NCBI GenBank assembly: GCA_000720375.1
Contig: JOAA01000011.1
Location: 186,001 to 250,000 of the forward strand
DNA: 64,000 bases
Reading direction: 5' to 3'
DNA from: Rhodococcus rhodnii
Lineage (GTDB): Bacteria; Actinomycetota; Actinomycetes; Mycobacteriales; Pseudonocardiaceae
The position numbers were made by a program, and so were the translations under genes. Shown here piece after piece: positions 42,508 through 51,684 of this stretch. The notes under the pieces are model-generated. The model ran no database searches and was not told the origin of the DNA. It saw only the letters and a program-made list of their open reading frames with translations. The first letter of the stretch is position 1; the number at the start of each line of letters is the position of its first letter.

Positions 42508-42738
42508 GGTCGGGGCACGGACTCCAACCTCTGGCTCAGACGTCTTGCGGGCGTCACGGTCTTCTCATGCATCCATCCCCCGACAGGGTTGGACAGTAAC
42601 CCGATTCTCGTGCGATGTCCGCCTTGATGCCACCTTCGTGTACTTGTGCGTGACGGTAAGTCCTCCGTATTCCCTCTTCCGGTGGACAACCGATAGGCGG
42701 GCTGGGCGCTCGCTCCTTGATATGAAACTGTTACGCGC

Positions 42739-43512
42739 GTGCCTTCCGCAACCCCGACCCCCACCGGCACCGCCGAGGCGCACCTGCTGGACCTCGAACT
42801 GGCGGAGCCCCCACCCCGGCCACGGCCGAACCTCGCGGTCGTGACCACCGACATCGCCGATCCGCTCGCTGATTATGAGTCTGATCACTTGCCGGGTTCG
42901 CGTGGTGAGCATCTCCTCCAGTGCGCGTACGGCAGCCGCGACCGTGCCAAGAAGTTCTACGACAACCAGATGCTCGACCACCTCAACGACGCGATGATCG
43001 AGTTCGTCGGCCGGATGGAGATGGCCTTCATCGCCAGCGCGGACGCCAAGGGCGAGTGCGACTCGTCGTTCCGCGCCGGTCCGCCGGGCTTCCTGCAGGT
43101 GATCGACGCCAAACACATCGCCTACCCGGAGTACCGGGGCAACGGTGTGCACGCCAGTCTCGGCAACGTCAGTGAGAACCCGCACCTGGCCATCCTGATG
43201 GTCGACTTCGTCCGGGACTTGATCGGCCTGCACGTCAACGGCAAGGCGAGAGTGGTCGAGGACGCCGATCTGCGCGCCCGCCACCCCGCCATCCCCACCG
43301 ACTTCGACCGTGGCCGCACCCCCGAGCGCTGGGTCGTCGTCGAGGTGGAGGAGGCCTACATCCACTGCCGCAAGCACATCCCGCACCTGCAGCCGGTCGA
43401 GCGGACCCGGGACTGGGGCACCGACGATGCCAAGCGCAAGGGCGGCGACTACTTCGGAGCCAAGGCCACGACCAAGCCCTGGCAGCAGGTGGTGCACACT
43501 TCCGGCCAGTGA
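42739..43512 (+). CDS. pyridoxamine 5'-phosphate oxidase-family (PPOX) protein
   Basis: A 257-residue split-barrel flavin-binding protein. The segment IEFVGRMEMAFIASADAKGECDSSFRAGPPGFLQVIDAKHIAYPEYRGNG fits the FMN- or F420-binding PPOX class often encoded beside haem or stress genes. A substrate cannot be named. The start is GTG (42739). Its stop overlaps the GTG of the MarR gene that follows, so both are one transcript. Confidence 0.8.
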   Translation: MPSATPTPTGTAEAHLLDLELAEPPPRPRPNLAVVTTDIADPLADYESDHLPGSRGEHLLQCAYGSRDRAKKFYDNQMLDHLNDAMIEFVGRMEMAFIASADAKGECDSSFRAGPPGFLQVIDAKHIAYPEYRGNGVHASLGNVSENPHLAILMVDFVRDLIGLHVNGKARVVEDADLRARHPAIPTDFDRGRTPERWVVVEVEEAYIHCRKHIPHLQPVERTRDWGTDDAKRKGGDYFGAKATTKPWQQVVHTSGQ

Positions 43513-43967
43513 ACAGCACGCACGATGAACCAGCCGGTGACCGGGAATCCGCGACCCGCGCACTGGAGCGCGAGCTTTCCGTGCTGTTCGGACGGGCCCG
43601 CAGCATCTCGTTGAGCCTGGCCGCCCGGGTCCACCCCGAGCTGGACGCGGCCTGCTACGCGCTGCTGTTGCACCTCGGTGACATCGGGCCGGTGCGTGCG
43701 GCCGACGTGGTCGAGCGCACCGGCTTGGACAAGTCGACGATAAGTCGCCAGATCGCCCGGCTCGAGGAGTTGGAGCTGGTCGAGCGGGTCGCCGACCCGC
43801 ATGACGGGCGCGCCCGCCTGGTCCAGCTCACCGACGGCGGCACCGAGCGGCTCGCCACCGTTCGCAACGACCGCCGCGCCCGGCTGCACGCGATTCTCGA
43901 TCGCTGGCCGACCGACGAGATCACCACGTTCTCCGCCCTGCTGGGCAAGCTCAACCAGGACCTCTGA
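43509..43967 (+). CDS. MarR-family regulator 1
   Basis: A 152-residue winged-helix regulator. It has DIGPVRAADVVERTGLDKSTISRQIARLEELELVERVADPHDGRARLVQLTDGG, the MarR recognition helix and wing. It is coupled to the PPOX gene by a GTGA overlap and may control it together with the divergent flavohaemoglobin gene. Ligand unknown. Confidence 0.88.
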   Translation: MNSTHDEPAGDRESATRALERELSVLFGRARSISLSLAARVHPELDAACYALLLHLGDIGPVRAADVVERTGLDKSTISRQIARLEELELVERVADPHDGRARLVQLTDGGTERLATVRNDRRARLHAILDRWPTDEITTFSALLGKLNQDL

Positions 43968-43975
43968 TCGGTATA

Positions 43976-43990
43976 GTTGTATTAGGCAAC
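43976..43990. promoter_or_regulatory. candidate MarR operator
   Basis: An inverted repeat GTTG-N7-CAAC between the two MarR genes, 19 bp before the second start. Size and position suit autoregulation by the second MarR protein; the match is short. Confidence 0.4.
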
Positions 43991-44009
43991 CAATGGTGGA
44001 GGTCTGGCG

Positions 44010-44456
44010 ATGAAGCCCACTCCGGAGGACTACATCGGCTTGATACGGCAGGTCCGTTCGCTGATGGAGATCCAGCACGCCACCACCATGCGCAGCTGGG
44101 AAGAGACCCGGGTGCAACCAGGCGCGGGCAAGCTCCTCGCAGATCTGGCCTACCGCGGCGAATCCCGCGTCTCCGATCTCGCCGAACTGCGCTTCGTCGA
44201 CGCCTCCGTGGTCAGCAGGCAAGCCGCCCAGTTGGAGAAACTCGGCCTGATCGAGCGCCGCCGGGCACCTGAGGACCGTCGTGCCGCCTTGCTGAGCGTG
44301 ACGCCGGAGGGCGAGAAGATCCTTGAGCAGTGGCGTCAGCGTCAGGTGGACGCCATGGCCGAGGCGTTGAGCGACTGGGACGCCGATGAGGTCGCCGCCG
44401 CCACCGAGCATCTCGACCGGATCAACGTCGCCTTGCGGACACGCCTGTCGAGCTGA
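44010..44456 (+). CDS. MarR-family regulator 2
   Basis: A 148-residue MarR protein. The wing region reads RVSDLAELRFVDASVVSRQAAQLEKLGLIERRRAPEDRRAALLSVTPEGEKI. It is about 42 bp downstream of the first MarR gene, with its own candidate operator, and is distinct in sequence from it. GGAGG is present before the ATG. The target is unknown; it lies directly upstream of the clpB control region. Confidence 0.88.
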   Translation: MKPTPEDYIGLIRQVRSLMEIQHATTMRSWEETRVQPGAGKLLADLAYRGESRVSDLAELRFVDASVVSRQAAQLEKLGLIERRRAPEDRRAALLSVTPEGEKILEQWRQRQVDAMAEALSDWDADEVAAATEHLDRINVALRTRLSS

Positions 44457-44522
44457 GGGTCACGCCAGGTCGAAACCGGTTACACCCGGACGGCCGCTTG
44501 ATCACTTCGCCATCACCCCGGG

Positions 44523-44574
44523 TTGTGGATAGCGACCTGCGGTTTGTGGATAACTGGGCACTTCGTGTGGACAA
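44523..44574. promoter_or_regulatory. three helically phased DnaA-box-like sites upstream of clpB
   Basis: TTGTGGATA at 44523-44531, TTGTGGATA (followed by A) at 44544-44552 and GTGTGGACAA at 44565-44574. The last contains the complement of the actinomycete DnaA box TTGTCCACA. Starts are 21 bp apart, two helical turns, and all have the same orientation. Confidence 0.6.
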
Positions 44575-44602
44575 CCGCGTTGGTACATGTGAGTGAAACT
44601 GG

Positions 44603-44623
44603 GTTGAGCGGAACAGACTCAAC
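44603..44623. promoter_or_regulatory. HAIR element (HspR operator) upstream of clpB
   Basis: An inverted repeat GTTGAGC-N7-ACTCAAC, 76 bp before the clpB ATG, with the spacing and core of the two dnaK HAIRs. A further half-site GTTGAGC begins at 44633. It places clpB in the HspR regulon, as known in other actinomycetes. Confidence 0.85.
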
Positions 44624-44698
44624 TTTTCTGACGTTGAGCATTACGACAGCTTCTGCGGGAAGCTGGCACCAGGGCACTAACGCGTACTGAGGTGAGGG

Positions 44699-47284
44699 AT
44701 GGACGCATTCAACCCGACCACGAAGACCCAGCAGGCGGTCTCCGCCGCGGTTCAGGCGGCCACGGTCGCCGGGAACCCGGACGTCTCGCCGGCGCACCTG
44801 CTCGCTGCCCTGCTCGCGCAGGGTGACGGCCTGACGGCGCCGCTGCTGACGGCGGTCGGGGCCGATCCGGCGGTGATCGGCAAGGAACTGGAGAAGATCG
44901 TCGCCAGCCTGCCGTCGGCGACCGGCGCGACCGTGTCGACGCCGAACCTGAACGGCCAGGCAGCCCGATCGCTGAGCCAGGCGCAGAAGCTCGCGACCGA
45001 GATGGGCGATGAATACGTCTCCACTGAGCACGTCCTGTACGGCCTTGCCTACGAGCGCGGCCCGGTCGGTGAGCTGCTGCGCAGGCACGGCGCCACCCCC
45101 GAGGCCCTCAAGGACGCGTTCACCAAGGTTCGCGGCTCAGCCCGGGTGACCAGCCCCGACCCCGAGGGCACCTACCAGGCGCTGGAGAAGTACGGCGTCG
45201 ACCTCACCGACCGCGCGCGCAAGGGCGAGCTCGACCCGGTGATCGGCCGCGACGCCGAGATCCGCCGTGTCGTGCAGGTGCTCTCCCGTCGTACCAAGAA
45301 CAACCCGGTGCTGATCGGTGAGCCCGGGGTCGGCAAGACCGCCATCGTCGAGGGCCTCGCGCAGCGGATCATCGCGGGTGACGTGCCGGAGTCCTTGCGT
45401 GGCAAGCGAGTCGTCGCGCTGGACCTCGGTTCGATGGTGGCCGGTGCGAAGTTCCGCGGTGAGTTCGAAGAGCGGCTCAAGGCCGTGCTCAAGGAGATCA
45501 CCGACTCGGCCGGCCAGGTGGTCACGTTCATCGACGAGCTGCACACCATCGTCGGCGCGGGCGCGACCGGCGAGAGCGCGATGGACGCGGGCAACATGAT
45601 CAAGCCGATGCTGGCCCGTGGCGAGCTGCGCATGGTCGGTGCGACCACGTTGGACGAGTACCGCGAGCACATCGAGAAGGACCCGGCGCTGGAGCGCCGG
45701 TTCCAGCAGGTGCTGGTCGGTGAACCGTCCGTCGAGGACACCATCGGCATACTGCGTGGCCTCAAAGAGCGCTACGAGGTGCACCACGGTGTCCGGATCA
45801 CCGACGCCGCCTTGGTTTCCGCGGCCACCCTGTCCGATCGCTACATCACCGCCCGGTTCCTGCCGGACAAGGCGATCGACCTGGTCGACGAGGCCGCGTC
45901 CCGGCTGCGGATGGAGATCGACTCACGGCCGGTCGAGATCGACGAGGTCGAGCGGGCGGTGCGGCGCCTGGAGATCGAGGAGATGGCGCTGGCCAAGGAG
46001 GAGGACCCGGCGTCCAAGCAGCGCCTGACCGCGTTGCGTGCCGAACTGGCCGAGAAGCGCGAGGCCCTGTCCGCGCTGACCGCGAGGTGGCAGAACGAGA
46101 AGGGCTCGATCGAGAAGACCCGTGACCTCAAGGAACAGCTCGAGCACCTGCGCGGCGAGTCCGAGCGGGCCGAGCGCGACGGCGACCTCGGCAGGGCCGC
46201 TGAGCTGCGCTACGGCCGGATTCCCGCACTGGAGAAGGAGCTCGAGGCGGCCACGGAATCGACCAAGACCGAGAGCGTGATGCTCAAGGAGGAGGTCGGC
46301 CCGGACGACGTCGCCGAGGTCGTGTCCGCGTGGACCGGGATCCCGGCAGGCCGGATGCTCGAAGGCGAGACGGCGAAACTGCTGCGGATGGAGGACGAGC
46401 TCAGCAAGCGGGTCGTCGGCCAGGCCGAAGCCGTGCGCGTGGTGTCCGACGCGGTCCGCCGGTCGCGCGCCGGCGTCGCGGACCCGGACCGGCCGACTGG
46501 GTCGTTCCTGTTCCTCGGCCCGACCGGGGTCGGCAAGACCGAGCTGGCCAAGGCGCTGGCGGAGTTCCTGTTCGACGACGAGCGGGCGATGATCCGCATC
46601 GACATGAGCGAGTACGCCGAGAAGCACTCGGTGGCCCGGCTCGTGGGCGCCCCGCCCGGGTACGTCGGCTACGACCAGGGCGGCCAGCTGACCGAGTCCG
46701 TGCGGCGGCGCCCGTATAGCGTCGTGCTGCTCGACGAGGTCGAGAAGGCCCACCCGGACGTGTTCGACGTGCTGCTGCAGGTGCTCGACGACGGCAGGCT
46801 GACCGACGGCCAGGGCCGCACGGTCGACTTCCGCAACACGATCCTGGTGATGACCTCCAACCTGGGCTCGCAAGCGATTGCGGACGTGACGCTGACCGAG
46901 CAGCAGCGCAAGGACTCGGTACTGGCGGTGGTGCAGCGGCACTTCAAGCCGGAGTTCCTCAACCGGCTGGACGACGTCGTGGTCTTCCACCAGCTGGCGA
47001 CCGAGGAGCTGACCTCGATCGTGGACATTCAGATCGACCGGCTGTCGCGCAGGCTGGCCCAGCGCAGGCTGACCCTCGACGTCACCCCGTCGGCCCGTGA
47101 TTGGTTGGCCCTCAACGGGTTCGATCCGGTCTACGGCGCACGCCCCTTGCGGCGCCTGGTTTCGTCGGCGATCGGTGACCAGCTGGCGAAGAAGCTGCTG
47201 GCCGGTGAGATCACCGACGGCAACAAGGTCAATGTGGACGTGACCGACGATTCGTCGGGTCTGGTGGTGGTCCGGGCCGCCTGA
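44699..47284 (+). CDS. clpB: disaggregase ClpB (Hsp104 family)
   Basis: An 861-residue AAA+ chaperone. It comprises an N-terminal Clp-N repeat domain (about 1-150), AAA-1 with Walker [10 protein letters not shown] (about 206) and Walker [16 protein letters not shown], a middle coiled-coil domain (about 410-530), and AAA-2 with [10 protein letters not shown] (about 606), [13 protein letters not shown] pore loop and arginine finger region. It works with DnaK-DnaJ-GrpE to dissolve aggregates. GTGAGGG precedes the ATG. The 242-bp leader carries DnaA-like boxes and an HspR HAIR. Confidence 0.97.
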   Translation: MDAFNPTTKTQQAVSAAVQAATVAGNPDVSPAHLLAALLAQGDGLTAPLLTAVGADPAVIGKELEKIVASLPSATGATVSTPNLNGQAARSLSQAQKLATEMGDEYVSTEHVLYGLAYERGPVGELLRRHGATPEALKDAFTKVRGSARVTSPDPEGTYQALEKYGVDLTDRARKGELDPVIGRDAEIRRVVQVLSRRTKNNPVLIGEPGVGKTAIVEGLAQRIIAGDVPESLRGKRVVALDLGSMVAGAKFRGEFEERLKAVLKEITDSAGQVVTFIDELHTIVGAGATGESAMDAGNMIKPMLARGELRMVGATTLDEYREHIEKDPALERRFQQVLVGEPSVEDTIGILRGLKERYEVHHGVRITDAALVSAATLSDRYITARFLPDKAIDLVDEAASRLRMEIDSRPVEIDEVERAVRRLEIEEMALAKEEDPASKQRLTALRAELAEKREALSALTARWQNEKGSIEKTRDLKEQLEHLRGESERAERDGDLGRAAELRYGRIPALEKELEAATESTKTESVMLKEEVGPDDVAEVVSAWTGIPAGRMLEGETAKLLRMEDELSKRVVGQAEAVRVVSDAVRRSRAGVADPDRPTGSFLFLGPTGVGKTELAKALAEFLFDDERAMIRIDMSEYAEKHSVARLVGAPPGYVGYDQGGQLTESVRRRPYSVVLLDEVEKAHPDVFDVLLQVLDDGRLTDGQGRTVDFRNTILVMTSNLGSQAIADVTLTEQQRKDSVLAVVQRHFKPEFLNRLDDVVVFHQLATEELTSIVDIQIDRLSRRLAQRRLTLDVTPSARDWLALNGFDPVYGARPLRRLVSSAIGDQLAKKLLAGEITDGNKVNVDVTDDSSGLVVVRAA

Positions 47285-47289
47285 CGGCC

Positions 47290-47355
47290 GTGTCCACCAT
47301 TCCGGCACACCGTGTCGCACGTTCCGGCACGGTGTGTCCACCTTTGCGGCACAGT
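47290..47355. repeat. 22-bp tandem repeat, locus B
   Basis: Three contiguous 22-bp units starting at 47290, 47312 and 47334, six bases after the clpB stop. Each begins GTGTCC/GTGTCG and contains TTCCGGCAC or TTGCGGCAC. The family is the same as at 27531 and 60967. Confidence 0.8.
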
Positions 47356-47426
47356 GAGTTGCCCGTTCGGCTGACACGCCCCCGGCTGCCAAATGATCCT
47401 TCGTCGGGATGTCCGCTAGTCTCTGA

Positions 47427-48125
47427 GTGGTGGGCATCCCCGCGTGGATCTGGTTCGCCGTGGCAGCACTCGCAGCTCTCGGTGGCGCCGCCCTGCTCGC
47501 TCGCGACCGTGCCGTTCGGACTTCGCGCAACCGGGAACGCCGCCGTTGGGCCGCGTTACGCGGCTGGCAGTTCACCGAGACGGACAACGTCCTGCCGACC
47601 CAATGGGAAGGCGGCGCGCTGGCGTACTACGGCGGCGGCATCGCCCGTGACGTGGTGGCCGGCTCGACGTTCACCGCGGACGGCAGACGCCGGGTCTACA
47701 TCTTCGACCTCGACAACGGTGGCCGGGTCAGCGCGGTGATCGCGGCGGTGCAATGTCGCCGCAAGCACGAGGTCGTCGTGGAGCTGTGGCTGCCGAGCGT
47801 TCCGTTCGAGCAGGAGCACATGCCCGAACTGCTCGGCCCGGTCGGCCAGCGCTACGCGTTCGTCTCGGATCTGGCCAAGGCCAGGGCGCTGATCACGCCG
47901 GACCTGGTGGACGCCTCCGAGGAAGTGGGCCCGGACGTGATGGTCGCGTGGGTCGAGGACGGCTGGGTCCTCGCCGCGGCGCCCGTCAACGCCAACCCGT
48001 CACGGTTGGAGCGTCTGCTGCGTAGCCTCGGCGAAGTCGCGGACGTGGTCGACCCGTTCGAGGACGACGAACAATCTTCAGGCGATGGCACCGCCCAGCT
48101 CCCGCCGGGGCGCCACGGCCAGTAG
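47427..48125 (+). CDS. conserved membrane-anchored protein of unknown function
   Basis: A 232-residue protein. One N-terminal membrane helix (about 4-24, WIWFAVAALAALGGAALLA) is followed by a basic stop-transfer segment and a soluble domain with WAALRGWQFTETD, RRVYIFDLDNGGRVSAVIAAVQ and YAFVSDLAKARALITPDLVDA. It sits between clpB and pyrE, the position of Rv0383c in mycobacteria. I cannot assign a function. The start is one of two adjacent GTG codons (47427 or 47430). Confidence 0.7.
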   Translation: MVGIPAWIWFAVAALAALGGAALLARDRAVRTSRNRERRRWAALRGWQFTETDNVLPTQWEGGALAYYGGGIARDVVAGSTFTADGRRRVYIFDLDNGGRVSAVIAAVQCRRKHEVVVELWLPSVPFEQEHMPELLGPVGQRYAFVSDLAKARALITPDLVDASEEVGPDVMVAWVEDGWVLAAAPVNANPSRLERLLRSLGEVADVVDPFEDDEQSSGDGTAQLPPGRHGQ

Positions 48126-48134
48126 CTTGGCCGC

Positions 48135-48911
48135 ATGCCAACTGCTCTGGTCACCGGCGCCACTGCCGGTATCGGCAACGCGTTCGTCCACCGGCTGGCC
48201 AAGGACGGCCACAACGTCGTACTCGTGGCCCGCACCGAACCGCGGCTGCACGAGGTGGCCGCGCAGATCAAGGCGAAGTACGGCGTCGAAACCGAGATCC
48301 TGCCCGCCGATCTGTCCAAGCAGGATGGACGGCTCGCCGTCGAGCAGCGGCTTGGCTCCGGCGCGGGCGACCCGGTGGACATCCTGGTGAACAACGCCGG
48401 ATTCGGTACCCGTGGCCGGTTCGAGGACGTGTCGGTCGACTGGATGCAAGGCCAGTTGGACGTGAACGTGACCAGCGTGCTCCGGCTGACCAGGGCGGCG
48501 ATCCCCGGCATGCTCGAACGCGGCCACGGCGCGGTCATCAACGTCTCCAGCATCGCGGGCTTCTTCCCCGCCACCGGTCCCACGTACGGCGCCACCAAGT
48601 CCTACGTGACGGCGTTCTCCGAAGGCATCGCAATGGCCTTGAAGGGCACCGGAGTACGCGTGATCGCGCTGATCCCCGGGTTCACCCGGACCGAGTTCCA
48701 CGACCGCGCGGGTGACGAGAAGCAGACCTTCCCGGACTTCATGTGGCTGTCCGCGAATCAGGTGGTCAACGAGTGCATGACGGACCTCGCGCACGGGCGG
48801 GTCCGGTCGATTCCTGGCTGGCAGTACAAGGTGCTGGTCGGCGTGACCCGGTTGCTGCCGCACGGTGTGCTGCGCAAGCTTGAGGCCGGTCTCGGCCGGG
48901 GCCGTACGTGA
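48135..48911 (+). CDS. short-chain dehydrogenase/reductase
   Basis: A 258-residue classical SDR. It has the cofactor motif TGATAGIG, NNAGFG, catalytic Ser in INVSSIAG and YGATKSY (Tyr-x3-Lys). The C-terminal RVRSIPGWQYKVLVGVTRLLPHGVLRKL resembles the membrane-associated SDRs acting on lipids or ketones (YdfG/DltE-like). Substrate unknown. It follows the preceding gene by 9 bp and is followed by the scramblase-like gene after 13 bp, so the three may be co-transcribed. Confidence 0.85.
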   Translation: MPTALVTGATAGIGNAFVHRLAKDGHNVVLVARTEPRLHEVAAQIKAKYGVETEILPADLSKQDGRLAVEQRLGSGAGDPVDILVNNAGFGTRGRFEDVSVDWMQGQLDVNVTSVLRLTRAAIPGMLERGHGAVINVSSIAGFFPATGPTYGATKSYVTAFSEGIAMALKGTGVRVIALIPGFTRTEFHDRAGDEKQTFPDFMWLSANQVVNECMTDLAHGRVRSIPGWQYKVLVGVTRLLPHGVLRKLEAGLGRGRT

Positions 48912-48924
48912 AAGGACAACGAAG

Positions 48925-49728
48925 ATGAGCCAACCGCCTGGCTGGTACCCCGAGCGCCCCGGATCCCCGGTGCTGCGGTGGTGGGACGGTGCACAGTGGA
49001 CAAACCACACCCAGCAGAAGACGGACGCGAGCGCGTTCGAGCTCGAGCTGGGCGGGCAGCACGACCCGTCACGTGTGCAGCAACAGGTTCAGCGACAAGC
49101 GGGCGTCGGGCCTGTGCAGGGCGGCGGCGGGACGCTGTTCACCGAACCGGTTCTGGTGGTGAACCAGAAGGTCAAGCTGATCGAGATGGCCAACGAGTAC
49201 ACCGTCTTCGATCAGCACGGCCGCCAGCTCGGCACGGTGGTGCAGGTCGGCCAGAGCGCGTTGAAGAAGGCGGTCCGGTTCTTCGCCAGCGTCGACCAGT
49301 TCATGACGCACCGGCTGGAGGTGCGTGACCTGGCCGGCCAGCCGGTACTGGTACTGACCAGGCCACGGAAGGTCTTCAAGTCCCGGATCCTGGTCGAGTA
49401 CCCCAACGGCCAGCCGATCGGCGAGATCGTGCAGGAGAACATGGTCGGGAAGATCAACTTCGGCTTCGTGATCAACGGCCAGCAGATCGGCGGGATCCGC
49501 GCGGAGAACTGGCGGGCGTGGAACTTCATGGTGCACGACCACACCGGCCAGGAGATCGCCCGGATCACCAAGACCTGGGAGGGCTTCGCCAAGACGATGT
49601 TCACTACGGCGGACAACTACGTGGTGCAGATCCACCGCCAGCTGCAGAACCCGCTCGCGAGCCTGGTGATCGCGGCGGGCCTGGCCATCGATACGGCGCT
49701 CAAGCAGGACGACCGGGGCTTCGGCTGA
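48925..49728 (+). CDS. DUF2510 + LURP-one/scramblase-related protein
   Basis: A 267-residue protein. The N-terminal DUF2510 motif (PGWYPERPGSPVLRWWDGAQWT) is followed by a Gln-rich linker and, from about residue 70, a 12-stranded tubby/LURP-one-like domain (FTEPVLVVNQKVKLIEMANEYTVFDQHGRQLG, LVLTRPRKVFKSRILVEYPNGQPIGEI, FGFVINGQQIGGI) shared with phospholipid scramblase-related proteins. A membrane lipid role is presumed for the family. AAAGGA precedes the ATG at 48925. Confidence 0.8.
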   Translation: MSQPPGWYPERPGSPVLRWWDGAQWTNHTQQKTDASAFELELGGQHDPSRVQQQVQRQAGVGPVQGGGGTLFTEPVLVVNQKVKLIEMANEYTVFDQHGRQLGTVVQVGQSALKKAVRFFASVDQFMTHRLEVRDLAGQPVLVLTRPRKVFKSRILVEYPNGQPIGEIVQENMVGKINFGFVINGQQIGGIRAENWRAWNFMVHDHTGQEIARITKTWEGFAKTMFTTADNYVVQIHRQLQNPLASLVIAAGLAIDTALKQDDRGFG

Positions 49729-49801
49729 GCCGATTTCCCTTGCGCGACAACACGACCACTGTGTGTCTATAGTGGACTGTCGTAGTTCGCCGTCGGGTGA
49801 A

Positions 49802-49828
49802 GTGGCGAACGTCTTATGCGTTCGCCAC
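49802..49828. terminator. hairpin between scramblase-like gene and pyrE
   Basis: A perfect 10-bp stem, GTGGCGAACG with CGTTCGCCAC, and a 7-nt loop, located 36 bp before the pyrE GTG. It may terminate the upstream transcript or act as a pyrE leader hairpin; no U-tract follows. Confidence 0.55.
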
Positions 49829-49863
49829 TACGAATCCGGAATCGTGTCTTAGGGTGACGCCTT

Positions 49864-50415
49864 GTGCTCGTTGACCAGAACGCCAAGTCCGAACTCGCCA
49901 GGCTCATCACCGAGCTGGCTGTCGTCCGCGGTCGTGTGACTCTCTCGTCCGGCAAGGAGGCCGACTACTACGTCGACCTGCGCCGGGCGACGCTGCAGCA
50001 CGCGGCCGCCCCCCTGATCGGCAAGCTGCTGCGCCAGCTCACCGCCGACTGGGACTACGTGGCCGCGGGCGGTCTGACGCTCGGTGCCGATCCGGTGGCG
50101 TGCGCGATGATGCACGCGGCCGCGGCGCAAGGGGACGTGCTCGACGCGTTCGTCGTCCGCAAGGCCGCCAAGGAACACGGGATGCAGCGGCGGATCGAGG
50201 GCATCGAGGTCGCGGGCCAGCGGGTGCTCGCGGTCGAGGACACCTCGACGACCGGAAGCAGCGTCCTGACCGCCGTCGAGGCCCTGCGGGAGGCCGGTGC
50301 CGAGGTCGTCGGCGTGGTCACCGTCGTGGACCGGGCGACTGGCGCGAAGGAGGCCATCGAGGCTGCTGGGCTGCGGTACCGCTACCTCCTGGGACTCGAC
50401 GACCTCGGGCTGTAG
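49864..50415 (+). CDS. pyrE: orotate phosphoribosyltransferase
   Basis: A 183-residue OPRTase. It has the N-terminal ITELAVVRGRVTLSSGKEADYYVDLRRATL, the catalytic-loop Lys residues (VVRKAAKEHG) and the PRPP loop VLAVEDTSTTGSSVLTAVEALREAG. It joins orotate and PRPP to give OMP in pyrimidine synthesis. The position near clpB matches other actinomycetes (Rv0382c). The start is a GTG after AGGGTGA. A GC-rich hairpin follows the stop. Confidence 0.95.
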   Translation: MLVDQNAKSELARLITELAVVRGRVTLSSGKEADYYVDLRRATLQHAAAPLIGKLLRQLTADWDYVAAGGLTLGADPVACAMMHAAAAQGDVLDAFVVRKAAKEHGMQRRIEGIEVAGQRVLAVEDTSTTGSSVLTAVEALREAGAEVVGVVTVVDRATGAKEAIEAAGLRYRYLLGLDDLGL

Positions 50416-50421
50416 CCGGCC

Positions 50422-50444
50422 GGGGGCTGTCGGCGGCAGCCCCC
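50422..50444 (+). terminator. hairpin terminator after pyrE
   Basis: GGGGGCTG/CAGCCCCC stem (8 bp) with a 7-nt loop, six bases after the pyrE stop. Confidence 0.65.
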
Positions 50445-50522
50445 ACCTGCGAAGACAGTTGCCTTCCACACTCCCGCAAGGCCAGACTGGAAACAGGGAC
50501 TTGGCAGGGGCGGTGAGGTCGA

Positions 50523-50894
50523 GTGGCTGCGTTCTTGGCCGATGTAACTGTTGTGGTGCACTTCGCATCACTCCTCTACATCGGGTTGGGCGGGTTTCTG
50601 GCCTGGTGGTGGCCGAAATCCATCTTCGTTCACGTCTTTTTCGCGGCTTGGGGCGTTGCGGTCAACGTCATCCCCGGCCTGCCGTGCCCGCTGACCGCAC
50701 TCGAGGACTACTTCCGCCACCAGCAGGGCCTCGGGTCGCTGCCGGGCGGCTTCAACGAGTACTACATCTACGATGATTTGATCCCGCGTAGCCTGTTGCC
50801 GGTGGTAGCAGTGCTAGCGGTGGTGATTCTCATCATTTCCTACATCGGTGCGTACGTTCGGTGGCGCAACAGCAGGGCCCGCGTGGTGGCGTGA
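50523..50894 (+). CDS. DUF2784 membrane protein
   Basis: A 123-residue protein with four hydrophobic segments. The features are VVHFASLLYIGLGGFLAWWWPKSI, PGLPCPLTALEDYFRHQQG, and a C-terminal helix before a basic tail. These are the marks of DUF2784, a family of unknown function. The start at 50523 is a GTG after GGTGAGG. The stop overlaps the GTG of the TrmH gene by four bases (GTGA). Confidence 0.8.
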   Translation: MAAFLADVTVVVHFASLLYIGLGGFLAWWWPKSIFVHVFFAAWGVAVNVIPGLPCPLTALEDYFRHQQGLGSLPGGFNEYYIYDDLIPRSLLPVVAVLAVVILIISYIGAYVRWRNSRARVVA

Positions 50895-51532
50895 CCGGAC
50901 CGACGGAATGGGTGTTCGGCGACCCGGTGGGTGTCGGCCCGTGGGAAGGGCCCTGGCCGGACGACCCCAAGTACGACCCTGAGCTCCTGGCCGAGGGCGA
51001 CAAGCGCAACGTGGTCGACGCGTACCGCTACTGGCGGCGCGAGGCCGTCATCGCGGACCTGGACACCAAGCGCCACGACTTTCACGTCGCGATCGAGAAC
51101 CTGCAGCACGACCACAACATCGGCACAGTCGTCCGAACCGCCAACGCCTTTCTGGCCAAGGCGGTGCACATCGTCGGCCGACGGCGGTGGAACCGCAGAG
51201 GCGCGATGGTGACTGACCGATACCAACACGTCCTGCATCACCCGGATGTGGGTTCTTTGGTCGAGTTCGCGAAGGCCGAGGATTTGGCGTTGGTCGCGGT
51301 CGACAACACGCCGGGTGCACAGCGTTTGGAGAGCGTCAAGCTTCCGAGGCACTGTGTCCTTCTTTTCGGTCAAGAAGGTCCTGGCCTCAGTGAACAGGCG
51401 CGTGAAGCGGCCACCATGGCGGTGTCAATCGCCCAGTTCGGTTCGACCAGGTCGATCAACGCGGGCGTGGCTGCCGGTGTGGTGATGCACTCATGGATCC
51501 GTGACCACGCGGACCTCGAATCCGCCTGGTGA
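50891..51532 (+). CDS. TrmH/SpoU-family RNA methyltransferase
   Basis: A 213-residue SPOUT methyltransferase. The three motifs are present: NLQHDHNIGTVVRTANAFLAKAVHIVG (motif 1), VLLFGQEGPGLSEQAREAA (motif 2) and IAQFGSTRSINAGVAAGVVMHSW (motif 3, knot). Members 2'-O-methylate tRNA or rRNA using SAM; the exact nucleotide is not predictable. The GTG at 50891 overlaps the DUF2784 stop. By order it matches mycobacterial Rv0380c. Confidence 0.9.
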   Translation: MTGPTEWVFGDPVGVGPWEGPWPDDPKYDPELLAEGDKRNVVDAYRYWRREAVIADLDTKRHDFHVAIENLQHDHNIGTVVRTANAFLAKAVHIVGRRRWNRRGAMVTDRYQHVLHHPDVGSLVEFAKAEDLALVAVDNTPGAQRLESVKLPRHCVLLFGQEGPGLSEQAREAATMAVSIAQFGSTRSINAGVAAGVVMHSWIRDHADLESAW

Positions 51533-51684
51533 TGAGGGCACGTCGGCAGGCTGTGGCAGCAGGCCACCGCCTCGGGCGCGATGGTTACCATCCGGGCCTG
51601 GGATCCGCCTGGTGACTGATTAATTACCCCAAGTGGGGCACGTACCACGCTGAGGGGTATCTCGGGACCGATCCAGACAGCACC

